DNA of 64,000 nucleotides from Prorocentrum cordatum (Eukaryota; Sar; Dinophyceae; Prorocentrales; Prorocentraceae). A program made the position numbers and the translations under genes. Shown piece by piece: positions 20,801 to 30,829 of this stretch; the stretch's first letter is position 1; the number at the start of each line of letters is the position of its first letter. The notes beneath the pieces were generated by a model. It was given only the letters and a program-made list of their open reading frames with translations. It ran no database searches and was not told the DNA's origin. The stretch is from the NCBI GenBank assembly GCA_963575745.1, contig CAUYUJ010015738.1, forward strand, positions 708,414 through 772,413, read 5' to 3'.

Positions 20801-22097
20801 TGCCAAGCCGACTTGGGCCATGGCACGAGGACCGATGTCGACAGTATGGCTTACTTTGATTCGTATCGGATGGCAGTTCAGCGGACCTGCTCTTTTCACG
20901 GACGACCTTGGACAACAATATTCGCTGCTGTATGTTGCTCCCAGAGATTTGGAGAAGCGGCTGGTGGAATCAATTCATCGGCTCCAAGTGGGACGTATCC
21001 TTCACCATCTACCAGAGCGGATCGGCGATGAGAAGATTTGGCGACGGGCCATGAGACTGGCGTTGTTTTCTGTCAAAACAGGACCAATGAGGGGAGCACT
21101 TAGGAAGTTGTGGGCTGGAGGTCTTTTGTGCCCCGACAGGTCAGTGGACCTTGGTGTCGGGGCGTCTCGTGAATGCCCATATTGCGGTGCTCCCAAAGGC
21201 ACTCTCTCGCATCAGTGGAACGTTTGCCCTGCTACATTGCAGCTTTCAGATGCATGCCCCGAGGTCATTCCCGAGGACGTAGTGGAGTTCCGCGAAGCCA
21301 GGTTGAAACTTGTGGAGGAGAACATGAATGACCCCGATACTTTTGACCTGACATATGGACTTCCGACGGAGCCTTTGCAACCCCGTCTGCCAGATGAGAC
21401 CCCAGAGATACTGTCATGGGGTGATGCGGATGGGGTTTGGTCTTCTATCACTTATTGCGACGCTTCGGGAATGCACATCAGTCATCCTACTCTGGGCCGT
21501 GTCGGATGGGCCATTGTTCAGATATGTCCGTCGACGGGGATCCCAGTTCGTGCTCAGTACGGGGGCCTCCCTGGCCGCGACCAAACGGTGCCTCGAGGAG
21601 AACGCTACGCGGGATACCGAGCGCTGATGATGATGGAACGGCCAGGCTTAATTGTCAGTGATCACCTTTCGTTCGTACGTGAAGCTAACAAATGGAGCCC
21701 TGAACTCGAAGCTAGCGGCTCGCTGCACGCCGAGGTCTGGCGCAAGATCTTCCATCTCTGCCGTCATGACCAGCAGCGCTCTGAATTTGTCTGGGTGCCT
21801 TCCCACAAGGACATTCAGAATTTCATCGAGGCAGGTGGATCACTTGCCCATGCACATGGGAATGCATGGGCCGACTTCTTTGCATATGCTGGAGCTATGT
21901 GCGTGAAGGTCGCGGACACGCTGGCAGAACATCACAAGCAGATGATCGCCCAGTCCAAGAAGATCGCCCAGTTCACGGCGTACATGGCATCCCGCACGGT
22001 CAGGATGTTCAAGGAAGTTGGGGAGCCCCTGGTTAAGAAAAGCAAGTTTGATCAGGCCCCCAAGCTCTCCCTCACCGAACATGAGTTTGTTACCTAA
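17841..22097 (+). CDS. LINE ORF2 polyprotein: endonuclease, reverse transcriptase, zinc knuckle, RNase H
   Basis: 1418 aa from ATG 17841. Residues 1-230 form an exonuclease-endonuclease-phosphatase fold that nicks the target: VQEHH near 34, GGDFNN near 156, VIDYFLV near 194 and PHLPV near 220. The RT follows: LPKPSGGTRLIALLN, motif A VFLDMFKCYE (Asp687), motif B GILAGCTHATT and motif C LMDD (Asp779, Asp780). A CCHC knuckle (CPYC, then H, then C) is near 1112-1129. The C-terminal RNase H has YCDAS (Asp1207), SDH near 1273 and WVPSHKD, then AWADFF near 1344. All catalytic residues are present, so the protein looks functional. The same frame stays open upstream over ORF1, but that part is Arg/Ser-rich and reads as a shadow. 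Confidence 0.93.
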   Translation: MTEAHTIETFNCSSQPQLLDYLEWSKAQVMTVQEHHILPDKLPDAQAKALQRGWHGIWSAAKTTDAGGRSAGVAVLTRKHVVITAAPKTEDGVIAPSRLMATKLSWGPAGGLIVYSIYLYVGEGMSVHNVALLKQLAEHVMLMRSMGHTNWLCGGDFNNSPEDVGTDWLHSIGGLVAASRATTCRQTLPGTVIDYFLVGAAMLPHIRRPAVVEDADAKPHLPVTMPVTTQECPAMLRRIQEAKEMPTMVKAGCSRSPCNWRVVREQIDLIKSDTDLGVAWLQVVNTIELELAGRHDIVGDHVLRYLTPSSVATEIAAFNGTPEDRRESGHGCVYAWRVAARWARHIRRMSEYMDTLTHLICNVGVSASVGKEQFSTLYEQQLREVRRGQTRKKLKQSHVEKLGVLCYDLENFSRRVHSSHDVLRMMDDAARDFLQAGWAAWFQDPELDRKLEQVIAQAQLVQDLYSQRRKEEWQQWSEDAFKTGGRDAHRFTRLRALQQVLQASDHSTPAQLADHELEKWQQIWSLHGAGELPRPADADEWEHLPELTGAQIRATIMSFARRTGRGQMRILPRQFWFVCDEGLQAMAEMFMACEKRLIWPQDLLFTELCMLPKPSGGTRLIALLNTMLRIWGRARRHLSTAWEKAHRHPAFWGTGAGRSSSDCAFHLNLQAESAHARKLHVVTVFLDMFKCYETILWSMILREARALDFPLRLIWMVLQTYRVPRTIRAYGNISSMYVARQGILAGCTHATTIRMVVLHRVVSNQCNRYPDITARVLMDDFTMQWQGPDPRGADILHTCVRNFGGDVRELGLILQNSKSGFVATTVRARPRFSSGVKCMKLKPKHHMRNLGHELHGVKARRIQEQARMAKLKERVGKIRTLERAVHERLGVLWRTGLLPAVGHGTGVSGTSDTVLKQLRTFAGGMIGAARNASLTLYLATQRDDRFDPVFDCTILVVKRYHSFIWDSRVSLAELHHTWQYVADKFQDAKPTWAMARGPMSTVWLTLIRIGWQFSGPALFTDDLGQQYSLLYVAPRDLEKRLVESIHRLQVGRILHHLPERIGDEKIWRRAMRLALFSVKTGPMRGALRKLWAGGLLCPDRSVDLGVGASRECPYCGAPKGTLSHQWNVCPATLQLSDACPEVIPEDVVEFREARLKLVEENMNDPDTFDLTYGLPTEPLQPRLPDETPEILSWGDADGVWSSITYCDASGMHISHPTLGRVGWAIVQICPSTGIPVRAQYGGLPGRDQTVPRGERYAGYRALMMMERPGLIVSDHLSFVREANKWSPELEASGSLHAEVWRKIFHLCRHDQQRSEFVWVPSHKDIQNFIEAGGSLAHAHGNAWADFFAYAGAMCVKVADTLAEHHKQMIAQSKKIAQFTAYMASRTVRMFKEVGEPLVKKSKFDQAPKLSLTEHEFVT

Positions 22098-22217
22098 CAG
22101 CGAAGACTGATAGGTTTCTAGTTGACTCAAAAGAGCTCACAGATCACTCCACAGGGGGGTCCGGGCAGGTGTTGGGGAGTTGCCGGGCGGCAGGGTGCCG
22201 GGCTCGTTTTTCACCAA
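22098..22217 (+). other. LINE 3' region
   Basis: About 120 nt between the ORF2 stop and the tandem array. No poly(A) tract or obvious target-site duplication was seen, so the exact 3' end is uncertain. Confidence 0.4.
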
Positions 22218-22720
22218 CAGTCACACACTTCGTGCTCTTCGACTTCCCAGAACTCCATTCCCAGGCCACATTCTGAATACCCGGATGCAACAGTCACACA
22301 CTTCGTGTTCTTCGAGATCCCAGAACGCCATTCCCGGGCCACATTTAGAATAACCAGATGCAACAGTCACACACTTCGTGCTCTTCGACATCCCAGAACG
22401 CCATTCCCGGGCCACATTCTGGAGGGCCGGATGCAACAGTCACACACTTCGTGCTCTTCGAGTTCCCAGAATTCCATTCCCGGGCCACATTTTGGATGCC
22501 CGGAGCCAACTGTAGGCCACTTCGTGCTCTTCGAGTTCCCAGAACTCCATTCCCGGGCCACATTTTGAATGCCCGGAGCCAACTGTAGGCCACTTCGTGC
22601 TCTTCGAGTTCCCAGAACTCCATTCCCGGGCCACATTTTGAATGCCCGTAGCCAACTGTAGGCAACTTCGTGCTCTTCGACTTCCCAGAACTCCCATTCC
22701 TGGGCCACATTTTCAGCAGG
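22218..22720 (+). repeat. Tandem array, about seven copies of a 72-73-bp unit
   Basis: Units start near 22218, 22288, 22361, 22434, 22505, 22578 and 22651. The shared core is CACTTCGTGCTCTTCGA, CCCAGAACTCCATTCCCGGG and CCACATT. Two subtypes exist: the first four units carry CAACAGTCACACA and the last three carry CCAACTGTAGGC. Confidence 0.93.
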
Positions 22721-22724
22721 GGCA

Positions 22725-23475
22725 AGAGCACGACGAGGAGGAGGACGAGCAAGACCAGGAGGACGAGGACGAGCAGGAGCAGGACGAGGAGCAGGAGGAG
22801 CAGGAGAAGAAGGACGAGCAGGAGGAGGAGGAGGACGAGCAGGAGGAGGAGGACGACCAGGAGGAGGAGGACGACCAGGAAGAGGAGGAGGAGGAGGAGG
22901 AGGAGGGGGAGGAGTACCAGGAGGAGGAGGAGGAGGAGGAGGAGGAGGAGGAGGAGGAGGGAGGAGGAGGAGGAGAGGAGGACGAGGACGAGGAGGAGGG
23001 GGGGGGGAGAGTACCAGGAGGAGGAGAACGAGGACCACCAGGAGGAGGAGGAGGAGGAGGAGGAGGAGGAGGAGGAGGAGGAGGACACCAGGAGGAGGAG
23101 GACGAGCAAGACGAGGAGGACGAGAACGAGGACGACCAGGAAGAGGAGGAGGAGGAGGAGGAGGAGGAGGGGGAGGACTACCAGGAGGAGGAGGAGGAGG
23201 AGGAGGAGGAGGAGGAGGAGGACGAGGAGGAGGAGGAGGAGGAGGAGGACGAGGAGGAGGAGGGGGGGGGAGAGCACCAGGAGGAGGAGAACGAGGACCA
23301 CCAGGAGGAGGAGGAGGAGGAGGAGGAGGAGGAGGAGGAGGAGGAGAGAGCACCAGGAGGAGGAGGACGAGCAAGACGAGGAGGACGAGAACGAGGACGA
23401 GCAGGAGGAAGAGGAGGAGGAGGAGGAGGAGGAGGAGCAGGAGAAAGAGAGGAGGAGGAGGAGGAGGCAGGCTGA
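22725..23475 (+). repeat. GAG/GAC-rich low-complexity tract
   Basis: 750 bp of (GAG)n with GAC, CAG and GGG interruptions. Larger imperfect duplications exist: the phrase with GAGCACCAGGAGGAGG recurs near 23030 and 23270. The Glu-rich, Arg-rich and Leu/Ser-rich long frames on both strands are artefacts. Confidence 0.95.
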
Positions 23476-23585
23476 GGCTGAGGCTGTGACTGCGACTGCC
23501 GTTGCCGCTGCGACTGTCATCGCGAATGCGACTACGACTGCGAGAACAGCAGAATTCGACAACTGGATTTTCATCTGAATCTTAA

Positions 23586-24122
23586 GGGGAATGCTTTCAG
23601 ATATGCTTCTACACATCGCTGTTAGGTTGCTTTGCCGGGATAATCCAGGACGGTGCCCTTGTGAGATGTTCCAAGTGCCTCAGGATCGCCACTACCCCTG
23701 TGAGCTACAGGACCCTTTTTCACTCGCCTTGTCTTGGGGCCCCAAAAATCGGTAGTGGACATAAACTCATCCGTTGGGGCCCCGCTGGAATCTGTGAGCT
23801 CTGTGGGCGCTATAGTTTGCAGGTTGACAAGTACATTAAAAAGCTCCGTGAGGATTGTCTTGGGCCGCCAGTCAATCAAGCCACTCGGGCGAGCGTTCGC
23901 TCCCAGGTTAAAGCCCTGTCAGCAGGACGTGTGCCCAGGACGAGGCGGCCCATCCTCCTCGGGGCTGATGCTGCAGCGGGTCCTGGCAGCCAAGAGGCCG
24001 CCCCATCCAGCTCAGCTGCGCCCTCTCGCGTCGCCGCCGCCCTCCGACCGGAGGAGACGGCGGCTGTGGGGAGGGACGGGGCGGTGGACGGTGGTGGGAC
24101 TGATTCGGGATCATCCGACTAG
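23586..24122 (+). pseudogene. 5'-truncated LINE tail: C-terminal double zinc finger
   Basis: The frame opens after TAA at 23583 and has no in-frame ATG at its start. Around 23661 it reads VRCSKC, then after a spacer SPC...GSGH, ICELCGRYS, LREDCLGPP and AGRVP. The same ordered pattern (C-x2-C, C, GH, C-x2-CGRYS, C-x-GPP, GR-x-P) ends the independent LINE at 62097-64000. This is therefore the C-terminal zinc-finger tail of a LINE of that type, lacking RT and RNase H, as 5'-truncated insertions do. The tail continues about 50 residues further as Ala/Pro/Gly-rich sequence. It is not part of the 16-22 kb LINE, whose ORF2 ends without this domain. Confidence 0.72.
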
Positions 24123-24654
24123 TCGAATCCTTCTGCAGCTGGACCTTCCAGCCTCGCCTGGGGCCTTCCCCCACCAGTGGGTCTCTGCCCCAGGCTGCCG
24201 CCTGCCGCCCCCTGTCGTCTGGACTGGGCCTTGTGGGGGCCTAGGCTTCACTGTTTGTCAGCCCGTTTGGCTGATTTCGGATCGACCTTTGGGTTGATCT
24301 CCGCGTGGGGCCTCGAGGTTCTTGAGGCCCCTCTCTTTTCAATTCGGCCCTCTTCCGTTCCTTTGGGTTCGGTTGGGGCTCCCGACTTGGACATCCAACT
24401 CCTCCTCCTCCTCCTCCTTCTCCTCCTCCTCCTCTTCCTCCTCCTGTTCTCTCATCCCTCCGCCCTCCTCCCAATCATCCACATCCTCAACATCCCTTCT
24501 CCCTCTGACCCCTCCTCATTCGCTTCCCTCGCCATCATCCCCCATTATCTCTCTCTCTCTCTCGCTCTCTCCCTCTCTCCCTCTCTCCATCTCTCTCTAT
24601 ACCTATACGACCACCCTGCGGGTGATAAGGAGGTGAGGGGGGAGGGGGAACCAA
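24123..24654. other. Gene-free stretch with TCC and CT simple repeats
   Basis: (TCC)n at 24397-24450 and (CT)n at 24547-24598. It may include the 3' UTR of the truncated LINE just upstream. No gene recognised. Confidence 0.5.
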
Positions 24655-25116
24655 CGTCTCACTCAATCGATCTCGCTATCGATCTCACATTCGATATCAC
24701 TATCGATCTCGCTATCTATCTCACTATCAATCTCACAATCGATCTCACAATCGATCTCACAATTGATCTCACATTCGGTCTCACATTCGGTCTCAATGTC
24801 GATCTCACAATCGATCTCACAATCGATCTCACAGTCGATCTCACATTCGGTCTCACATTCGGTCTCTTTATCGATCTCACTATCGACGTCATCATCATCA
24901 TCATCGTCATCATCATCATCATCATCATCATCATCACCATCATCACCATCATCACCTTCATTACCATCATCACCATCATCATCTCACAATCGATCTGACT
25001 ATCGATCTCACAATCGATCTCACTATCGATCTCACAATCGATCTCACATTCGGTCTCACTATCGATATCACAATCGATCTCACAATCGACGTCATCATCA
25101 CCATCATGAACAACAC

Positions 25117-25162
<46 letters not shown>

Positions 25163-25186
25163 GCCATCATCACCATCATCATCATC

Positions 25187-25239
<53 letters not shown>

Positions 25240-25257
25240 AATCATCCACATCATCAT
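24655..25257 (+). repeat. 12-bp ATCGATCTCACA minisatellite interleaved with (ATC)n
   Basis: 24655-24890 and 24995-25092 are arrays of ATCGATCTCACA with variants (TTCGGTCTCACA). 24890-24985 and 25092-25257 are (ATC/CAT)n. The alternation suggests repeated block duplication. Confidence 0.9.
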
Positions 25258-25465
25258 CGGGACACCGACGGGACACCGACGGGACACCAGCGGGACACCG
25301 GCGGGACACCGCGCGCCACCGGCCGCCCGGAAGGGAAACATTTGGTCCGGCCGCGCCTCAGCCACAGGAGAACCGACGGGACACCAGCGGGACACCGGCG
25401 GGACACCGCGCGCCACCGGCCGCCCGGAAGGGAAACATTTGGTCCGGCCGCGCCTCAGCCACAGG
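25258..25465 (+). repeat. CGGGACACC array and about 100-bp direct duplication
   Basis: ACCGACGGGACACC-type units are followed by CGCGCCACCGGCCGCCCGGA and GGGAAACATTTGGTCC. The whole block recurs once, about 110 bp downstream. Confidence 0.85.
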
Positions 25466-26640
25466 AAACTTTCTCTCGCCCGCCCACGCAGCTTCGCCTC
25501 GCCCGCACGCACGGCACGCACGAACACGAAACCGAAATCGATTTCCCGGTAAGGGGGCTCTCCGTTCCACTTCGATCTCACCCCCTCACCTCCGATCTAC
25601 CACGTTCGCTCTCTCTCTCTCTCTTTTCCCCCATATCTCTCTCTCTCTCTCTCTCCCCACTCTCTCGCTCTCTTCCCCTGTTGTTCTCTCTCTCTCTCTT
25701 TCTCTATTTCATGGCATTGTCGTTCTTACTACCATGCCCCTCTTCGTCCTGATCATGCTTCTCCTGCTCCTCAGATGTACTCTTGTATTCCTGCCTTTGC
25801 TCATGCTACCACTCCTTCCTCCTCATCCACCTCCACCTCCACCTCCTCCTCCGCTTCCTGCTCCTCTTTATCCTCATCCTCCTACTCCTCTTGCTCATCC
25901 TTCTTCCTCCTCTCTCCTCCCTCTCATCCACCTCCTCATCTCTCTTCCCTCTCATGCCTCCTCCTCCTCCTACTCCAAATGTTCATTCCTCCTCCTCCTG
26001 CTCCTCCTGTCCCTGCTCCTTCTCCTGCTCCTCCTCCTCCTCCTCCACCTTCTCCTGATCCAACTCATCACCCCTTCCCCCTCCTCCAGCTCATTCTGCT
26101 GATCCGCACCCCCCATATACTCATCTTTCCCCCTCCCCCTACATGTCCGTTCGTGACCTCCTCCTCTAATGTGCGCAGCTCCTCCTCCTCCTCCTCCTCC
26201 TCCTCGTCCTCCTCCTCCTCCTCCTCCCGGTTTCGCACAGCACGATGGTGCCCCCTTTGGAGTTCCAGGTCCACTATGGCACGCGTCGGTGGCCAACGAA
26301 CACAACAGCGCAATGGGAAGGGATGGGTGGGAGAGGTCGGATGCCAGATATGGCGCGAGCGCACCTATCTTGCCAATCTCCTCCCCCTTCCCTCCCTCAT
26401 GTCTCGCACCCCTGGCTCCCTCCACCTCGCCGCCCGCCTCCCCGGGCGGACCCATCCCTCCCCGGGCTGACCCTGCTCGCTGAGGTACGCGCTCAGACCG
26501 ATGTCGACCCATGGCAGCTCCAGGGACCCCGAGCTGCCCCAGAACCAGCCGGCCTCACTGCTCGTGGTGAAGTCCTCTGGACCGGTCCTCACCTGATGGG
26601 GCCCGAGATCTTCCCCCCCCTCCCTCCACCTTCTCCTCCG
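25466..26640. repeat. CT-rich and CCT-rich low-complexity region
   Basis: (CT)n at 25606-25715 and many (CTC/CCT)n runs from 25800 to 26240. No coding evidence. The open frames are Pro/Ser/Leu-rich artefacts. Confidence 0.75.
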
Positions 26641-26649
26641 CCGTACACC

Positions 26650-26655
26650 CACCAC

Positions 26656-26753
<98 letters not shown>

Positions 26754-26790
26754 CCAGCATCTCCATCACCATCATCAGCATCATCCACCT
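26650..26790 (+). repeat. (CAT)n microsatellite
   Basis: Roughly 35 near-perfect CAT units, then interrupted units. It yields poly-His, poly-Met and poly-Asp frames. Confidence 0.95.
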
Positions 26791-27346
26791 CGTGATCATC
26801 ACCATAGTCATCATCAGCCATAGTCGTCTTTCTCATCACCAGGAAAACACGTTCGTGGCACCAAGTTTCAACATGTGTAACAGCTGGCTCCCTCCCTGAT
26901 GCCTCCCTCTCCTCCTGTTGCCGCTGGTCCTCCTCCTGCTGTTCCTCTCCCCGGTCCGTTCCCGACCACGGATGACCCAGCTGTTGGGCATGCGCTTGAC
27001 GGCGACGAAACTCCCCGTGGACACGACGCGCATCAGGTCCACGCGCCCCTGGTTGCGGGGCGCATCCTGCGGGCCAGTTCCTTTTATGCCATTCGAAGAC
27101 GCGGCGACAGACGCACCCTAAAAAAACACCCCCTCTTAGTCCGCCTCGTTCGTTTCGTCTTCTTCCTGCTGCAGCTCATCCTGCTGTGAACCCTCTTCCC
27201 CCCTGCCGCGGCGCTTCCAAGAAGCAGAATGAGAAGGCAAGACTGGGCTCTCTTGCAGCATTTAGCGCTTAGCTTTTCAAGCATGGAACAGGACAGGGCG
27301 ACGAAGGATGACGCCGACGTAATTCGATGATGAGGGATGGGTGGTA

Positions 27347-27374
27347 ATATCTGTATATATATATATACAGATAT
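27347..27374. repeat. 28-bp perfect palindrome
   Basis: ATATCTG and CAGATAT flank a (TA)n centre, giving a perfect inverted repeat just upstream of the small zinc-finger ORF. Confidence 0.9.
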
Positions 27375-27386
27375 CTATATACACAT

Positions 27387-27779
27387 ATGTGTGTCAGCTG
27401 CGGTTGTGACTGGGTCGATGGCGACCAGAAGGTATTCGTATGTAACTACTGTGGAACTCATGGTGGACGTATGGTAAACCCACCGAGGATGGCTACGGTA
27501 AGGGCCGCTCGCAAGATGGCCCCACCGCGGGTGACTGTAAAGGAGATGGCCGCAAGTGACCAACAAGCGAATGGTGCCACGGATGAGCGTAAGGCGATCG
27601 CATCAAGCGCACCTGCAAAAAACACGGACTGTGAAGTAGCTGCGCCGAGCTCGGCTGCAAAAGACAATCTCGGGGCCCTCTTGGACCGCCCAGAGACCCT
27701 CCGGGGAGCCTCTGGAGCCGTTTGGGGGCCCTCCGGCTGCCCGGGGACCAGGGCCCCCCACCGACCCAGTGCAGAGTAG
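27387..27779 (+). CDS. Possible small zinc-ribbon protein, unknown
   Basis: 130-aa frame with an ATG start. The first residues carry CVSCGCDW and FVCNYCGTHGG, a C-x2-C pair followed by C-x2-C as in zinc ribbons or LINE ORF1 fingers. The rest is low-complexity Ala/Pro-rich, and the last 40 residues run into CCAAGAGG-family repeat sequence. It could be a 5' exon or a retroelement ORF1 fragment. There is no other support. Confidence 0.22.
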   Translation: MCVSCGCDWVDGDQKVFVCNYCGTHGGRMVNPPRMATVRAARKMAPPRVTVKEMAASDQQANGATDERKAIASSAPAKNTDCEVAAPSSAAKDNLGALLDRPETLRGASGAVWGPSGCPGTRAPHRPSAE

Positions 27780-27879
27780 ACTTGTTTTTCCCCATTTGCT
27801 AAGCGGGTTTTGGGTTTTCGCCCTTCCCGCGTCGCGCCCGCGTCTCCTCCTCACCCCTCCTCCTTCTCCTTCACACACA

Positions 27880-27955
27880 GCACAACACATCACAGCGCAG
27901 CGCAGCACAGCACAGCACAGCACAGCTCAGCACAGCACAGCACAGCACAACACAA
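27880..27955 (+). repeat. (CACAG)n microsatellite
   Basis: About 15 pentanucleotide units CACAG/CGCAG. Confidence 0.9.
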
Positions 27956-28145
27956 TTTTGGTTTTCATTCCTGCCGCGTCGCACCCGCGTCTCCCGCACA
28001 CACACACACACCTCCCCCATCCGCCTCCTTCTCACACAGCACAGCATTCGATGTGATGCATCGTACGTGGTGCAACCTGTGCTGCAATTGATTTGTACAA
28101 GCGAGCTGACACATCCCATGCTCTTGCAAACATCTCACCCACCAA

Positions 28146-28994
28146 CCCACCCGCAACTTGGTTTGCAAAACCCATGCGGCGGCGGTTGCGAAGAGTGCTT
28201 GGCGTTGGCTGGTGCATCTGTGCGGCCGCGCTGGCCCGCGTATGCTCACGCGCATAACGGCCAGCTAGTTTGGCGCGACCGACGCGGCCGCGGTGGCGCT
28301 GACTGCTGGGCACTTTTCAGCCCGCACCTCAGTGCGAGTCGGTGACTGGTGCGGGCGCGGTATCGTCGCGACGCCGACAACGGTAGACGCGATTCTGAAA
28401 GTAACGATGATGGTGGCGATAGTGACGACGACGACGGCAAGGCCAATGGCGACGCCTTCGTTGATCACGCCCGCCGATGTCGTCGACGATGTCCTCGCGT
28501 CGGCGATGAAGGCTACTGAAAGAGTTCGACATGCGCGCGCGGCCGACGCGCGCGAGTGGCCCGCGTGGCACTATTCGAGGCGGATCGCGCCCCCCACCCA
28601 CACGCGCGCAAGGGCGTTCGAGTGAGTTTGACACGCGGCGCGAAAGGCCCGCTTGGCAGAATTTGATGAAAATGTTAGAGGGCCGATGGTTTCCTTGAAA
28701 ATTCGCACGAGCCCGAGCGCAACAATTCTTTGAAAACGGATGTTACAAAATCGTGTGTTGTTATAGGTTTTCGGGGCTCTCGATCTTGAAATCCGCATGA
28801 GAACGACATCCGGCGCGCGCACGCGACGACGCGCGCACGTGCGCTTCGCCACATTTCATCTTTTTCTGCACGGGATTATCGCGACAGTGCGCGCGCAAGG
28901 GCAATTGAACGATTTCGGCGCGCGCGCGCGAGAGGCCGATTTGGTAGCGCTTGATGAACATGTTTAAAACCTAGTTGTTTGAATATATATATAT

Positions 28995-29070
<76 letters not shown>

Positions 29071-30690
29071 GCGAGAACGCTGGCGCAAACATTTTGCTGT
29101 GGAGAGCTCTCGTTGCAAAGCCATGTGTACTTCAACCATGTTTTCGTGACGTTCGATTTCGGAACCCTTGCGGAACCGATTGTTTTTCATGATTTCGGCA
29201 CGCGCGCAACGACGCGCGCGCGCGCGTGCACTGCGTCAAGTTTATGGCAAGCGAGTCTTGCAAGCTGCAGGTTTTATATACACGAGAACGCACGCATGAA
29301 TTCTCTTGCAGAGTATGCCGGGGGGAGGGGTCGATGCCGGCCTGGCTGGGACGTTCTGAATTCATATTTACGATGGACGATGGGGCAGAGTCGTCTGTAC
29401 ATTGCAATGCGAAAAGAGGGGCGGTTAAGTCTGGGGGGTGGGCGCGAGGTATATCCTGACTGTTTTGAGACCGGAGACTCTACGCGGTGCAATCCACCAA
29501 TGCTCAACTTGAGATTGCCACTCCACTGACCGCGCAAACATTCCACCCGCCCACCCGCAACTTGGTTGGCAAACCCCGTGCGGCGGCGATTGCGATGAGT
29601 GCTCGGCGCCGGCTGGTGCATCGCTGCGGCCGCGACGGCCAGCGCATGCGCGCGCAGCGGCCAGCTACTTCGGCGCGACGGAACCGCTGTGGCGCTAACC
29701 GCCGGGCACATCCCAGCGGGCACCTCAGTGCGAGTCGCTGACTTGGGCGGGCGCGGCATCATGGCAACGTCGACAACGGTAGACACGGTGATGATAGTAG
29801 CGGTGCTGGCGACGATGCTCACAGCGATGACGGCGCGGACAGCGACGGCGCAGATGCTGATCGCGCTGGCGACGACGACGGCGCCCTCGCGTCAGTGATA
29901 AAGGTTTCGGGGAGAGTTCGACACGCGCGCGCGGCCGACGCGCGAGAGAGGCCCGCAGGATATAATTCGCCGCGGATCGCGCCCCCCCCCCCCAAGCTCG
30001 CGCGCAAGGGCGCGCGAATGATTTCGACGCGCAGCGCCAGAAGCCCGTCTGATGGAATGCAGTGAAACTGCCGGCGAAAAACCGAAATGGTTTTCCTGGG
30101 AAGTCGCAGGACCGCGAGCGCACATGTTTTCAAAAACTGCCGTTGCGAAGCCATGTGTTTTTAGTGTTCTTGGTGACACTCGGTTTAAACAAACAGAACG
30201 AAACCTACGGCTTTTGACAGATTTCGGCAAGCGCGCGACAAACCGCGCGCAATTCGCCCCATTGATTGCAAGGGATTCTCGCGACGGCACGCGCGCTAGG
30301 GCGTTCGAACGATTTCGACATACGCGAGCGAAGCCCGTTTGGTATAATTTCCTGACCATTTTGAAAATATCCTGGTTTTCTGAAGAATTCGCGAGAGCGC
30401 GCGCGCAAGCTTTCTTGTGGGAAATCCGCGCTGCGAAACCGAATGTTTTCAATGTTTTTGTTTTTGATACTCGATTTCGAAGTCCTTACGACACCGACGG
30501 TGTTCGAAGGATCTCGGCATGTGCGCGCGACGACGCGCGCGCGTGAACTCGTCCCACTTGTCGCGAGGGGAGTCTTGGAAACTGATGATTTGCGATAAAC
30601 GAATGCGCGCGGAGGATGGCGGGGGGGGGCGGATACCGGCTCGGCTGGGATGGCATGAACTTGTTGTAGTACAATTCGCCGGCCCAACGG
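28146..30690 (+). repeat. Tandem duplication, unit about 1.40 kb
   Basis: Words such as CCCACCCGCAACTTGG (28146 and 29550), CCTCAGTGCGAGTCG, GACAACGGTAGACACG and GATTATCGCGAC/GATTCTCGCGAC (28874 and 30274) recur at a constant offset of about 1400 bp. The copies are diverged. Within each, shorter units with long CGCGCG runs and TTCGAACGATTTCG recur. A 69-nt poly(A) run occurs only in copy 1. No gene. Confidence 0.85.
29000..29069 (+). repeat. Poly(A) tract, about 70 nt
   Basis: An uninterrupted A run following an (AT)n stretch and lacking from the equivalent place in copy 2 of the 1.4-kb duplication. It could be the tail of a short retroposed sequence, but no body was recognised. Confidence 0.9.
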
Positions 30691-30829
30691 GCCAGAGGCG
30701 TGCTAAGATCTCCGGTAACTGGTTGACAATAACTCTATACTTCGCGCGCGCGGAGCGGCCCCTGGGGGTCCCCGGCCGGAAAAAAACCCGGCAAGGTCCT
30801 GGGGCACTCCCGGCAAACTCAGGTCAGAA

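Larger units (their letters stand above)
16465..22215 (+). mobile_element. Full-length-looking LINE-type (non-LTR) retrotransposon with DinoSL 5' end
   Basis: The order is DinoSL (16465-16486), a 159-nt 5' UTR without any ATG, ORF1, a 46-nt gap, ORF2 and a short 3' region. Both ORFs are intact. There is no LTR and no poly(A) tail; the 3' end is set loosely, just before the 72-bp tandem array that starts at 22218. Endonuclease, RT and RNase H together place it among APE-type LINEs with RNase H. The intact leader and ORFs suggest a fairly recent insertion. Confidence 0.9.

Noticed and set aside
22345-23616. 423-codon Leu/Ser/Val-rich minus-strand frame and Glu/Arg-rich plus frames
   Set aside because: Products of the GAG-rich tract and the 72-bp array.
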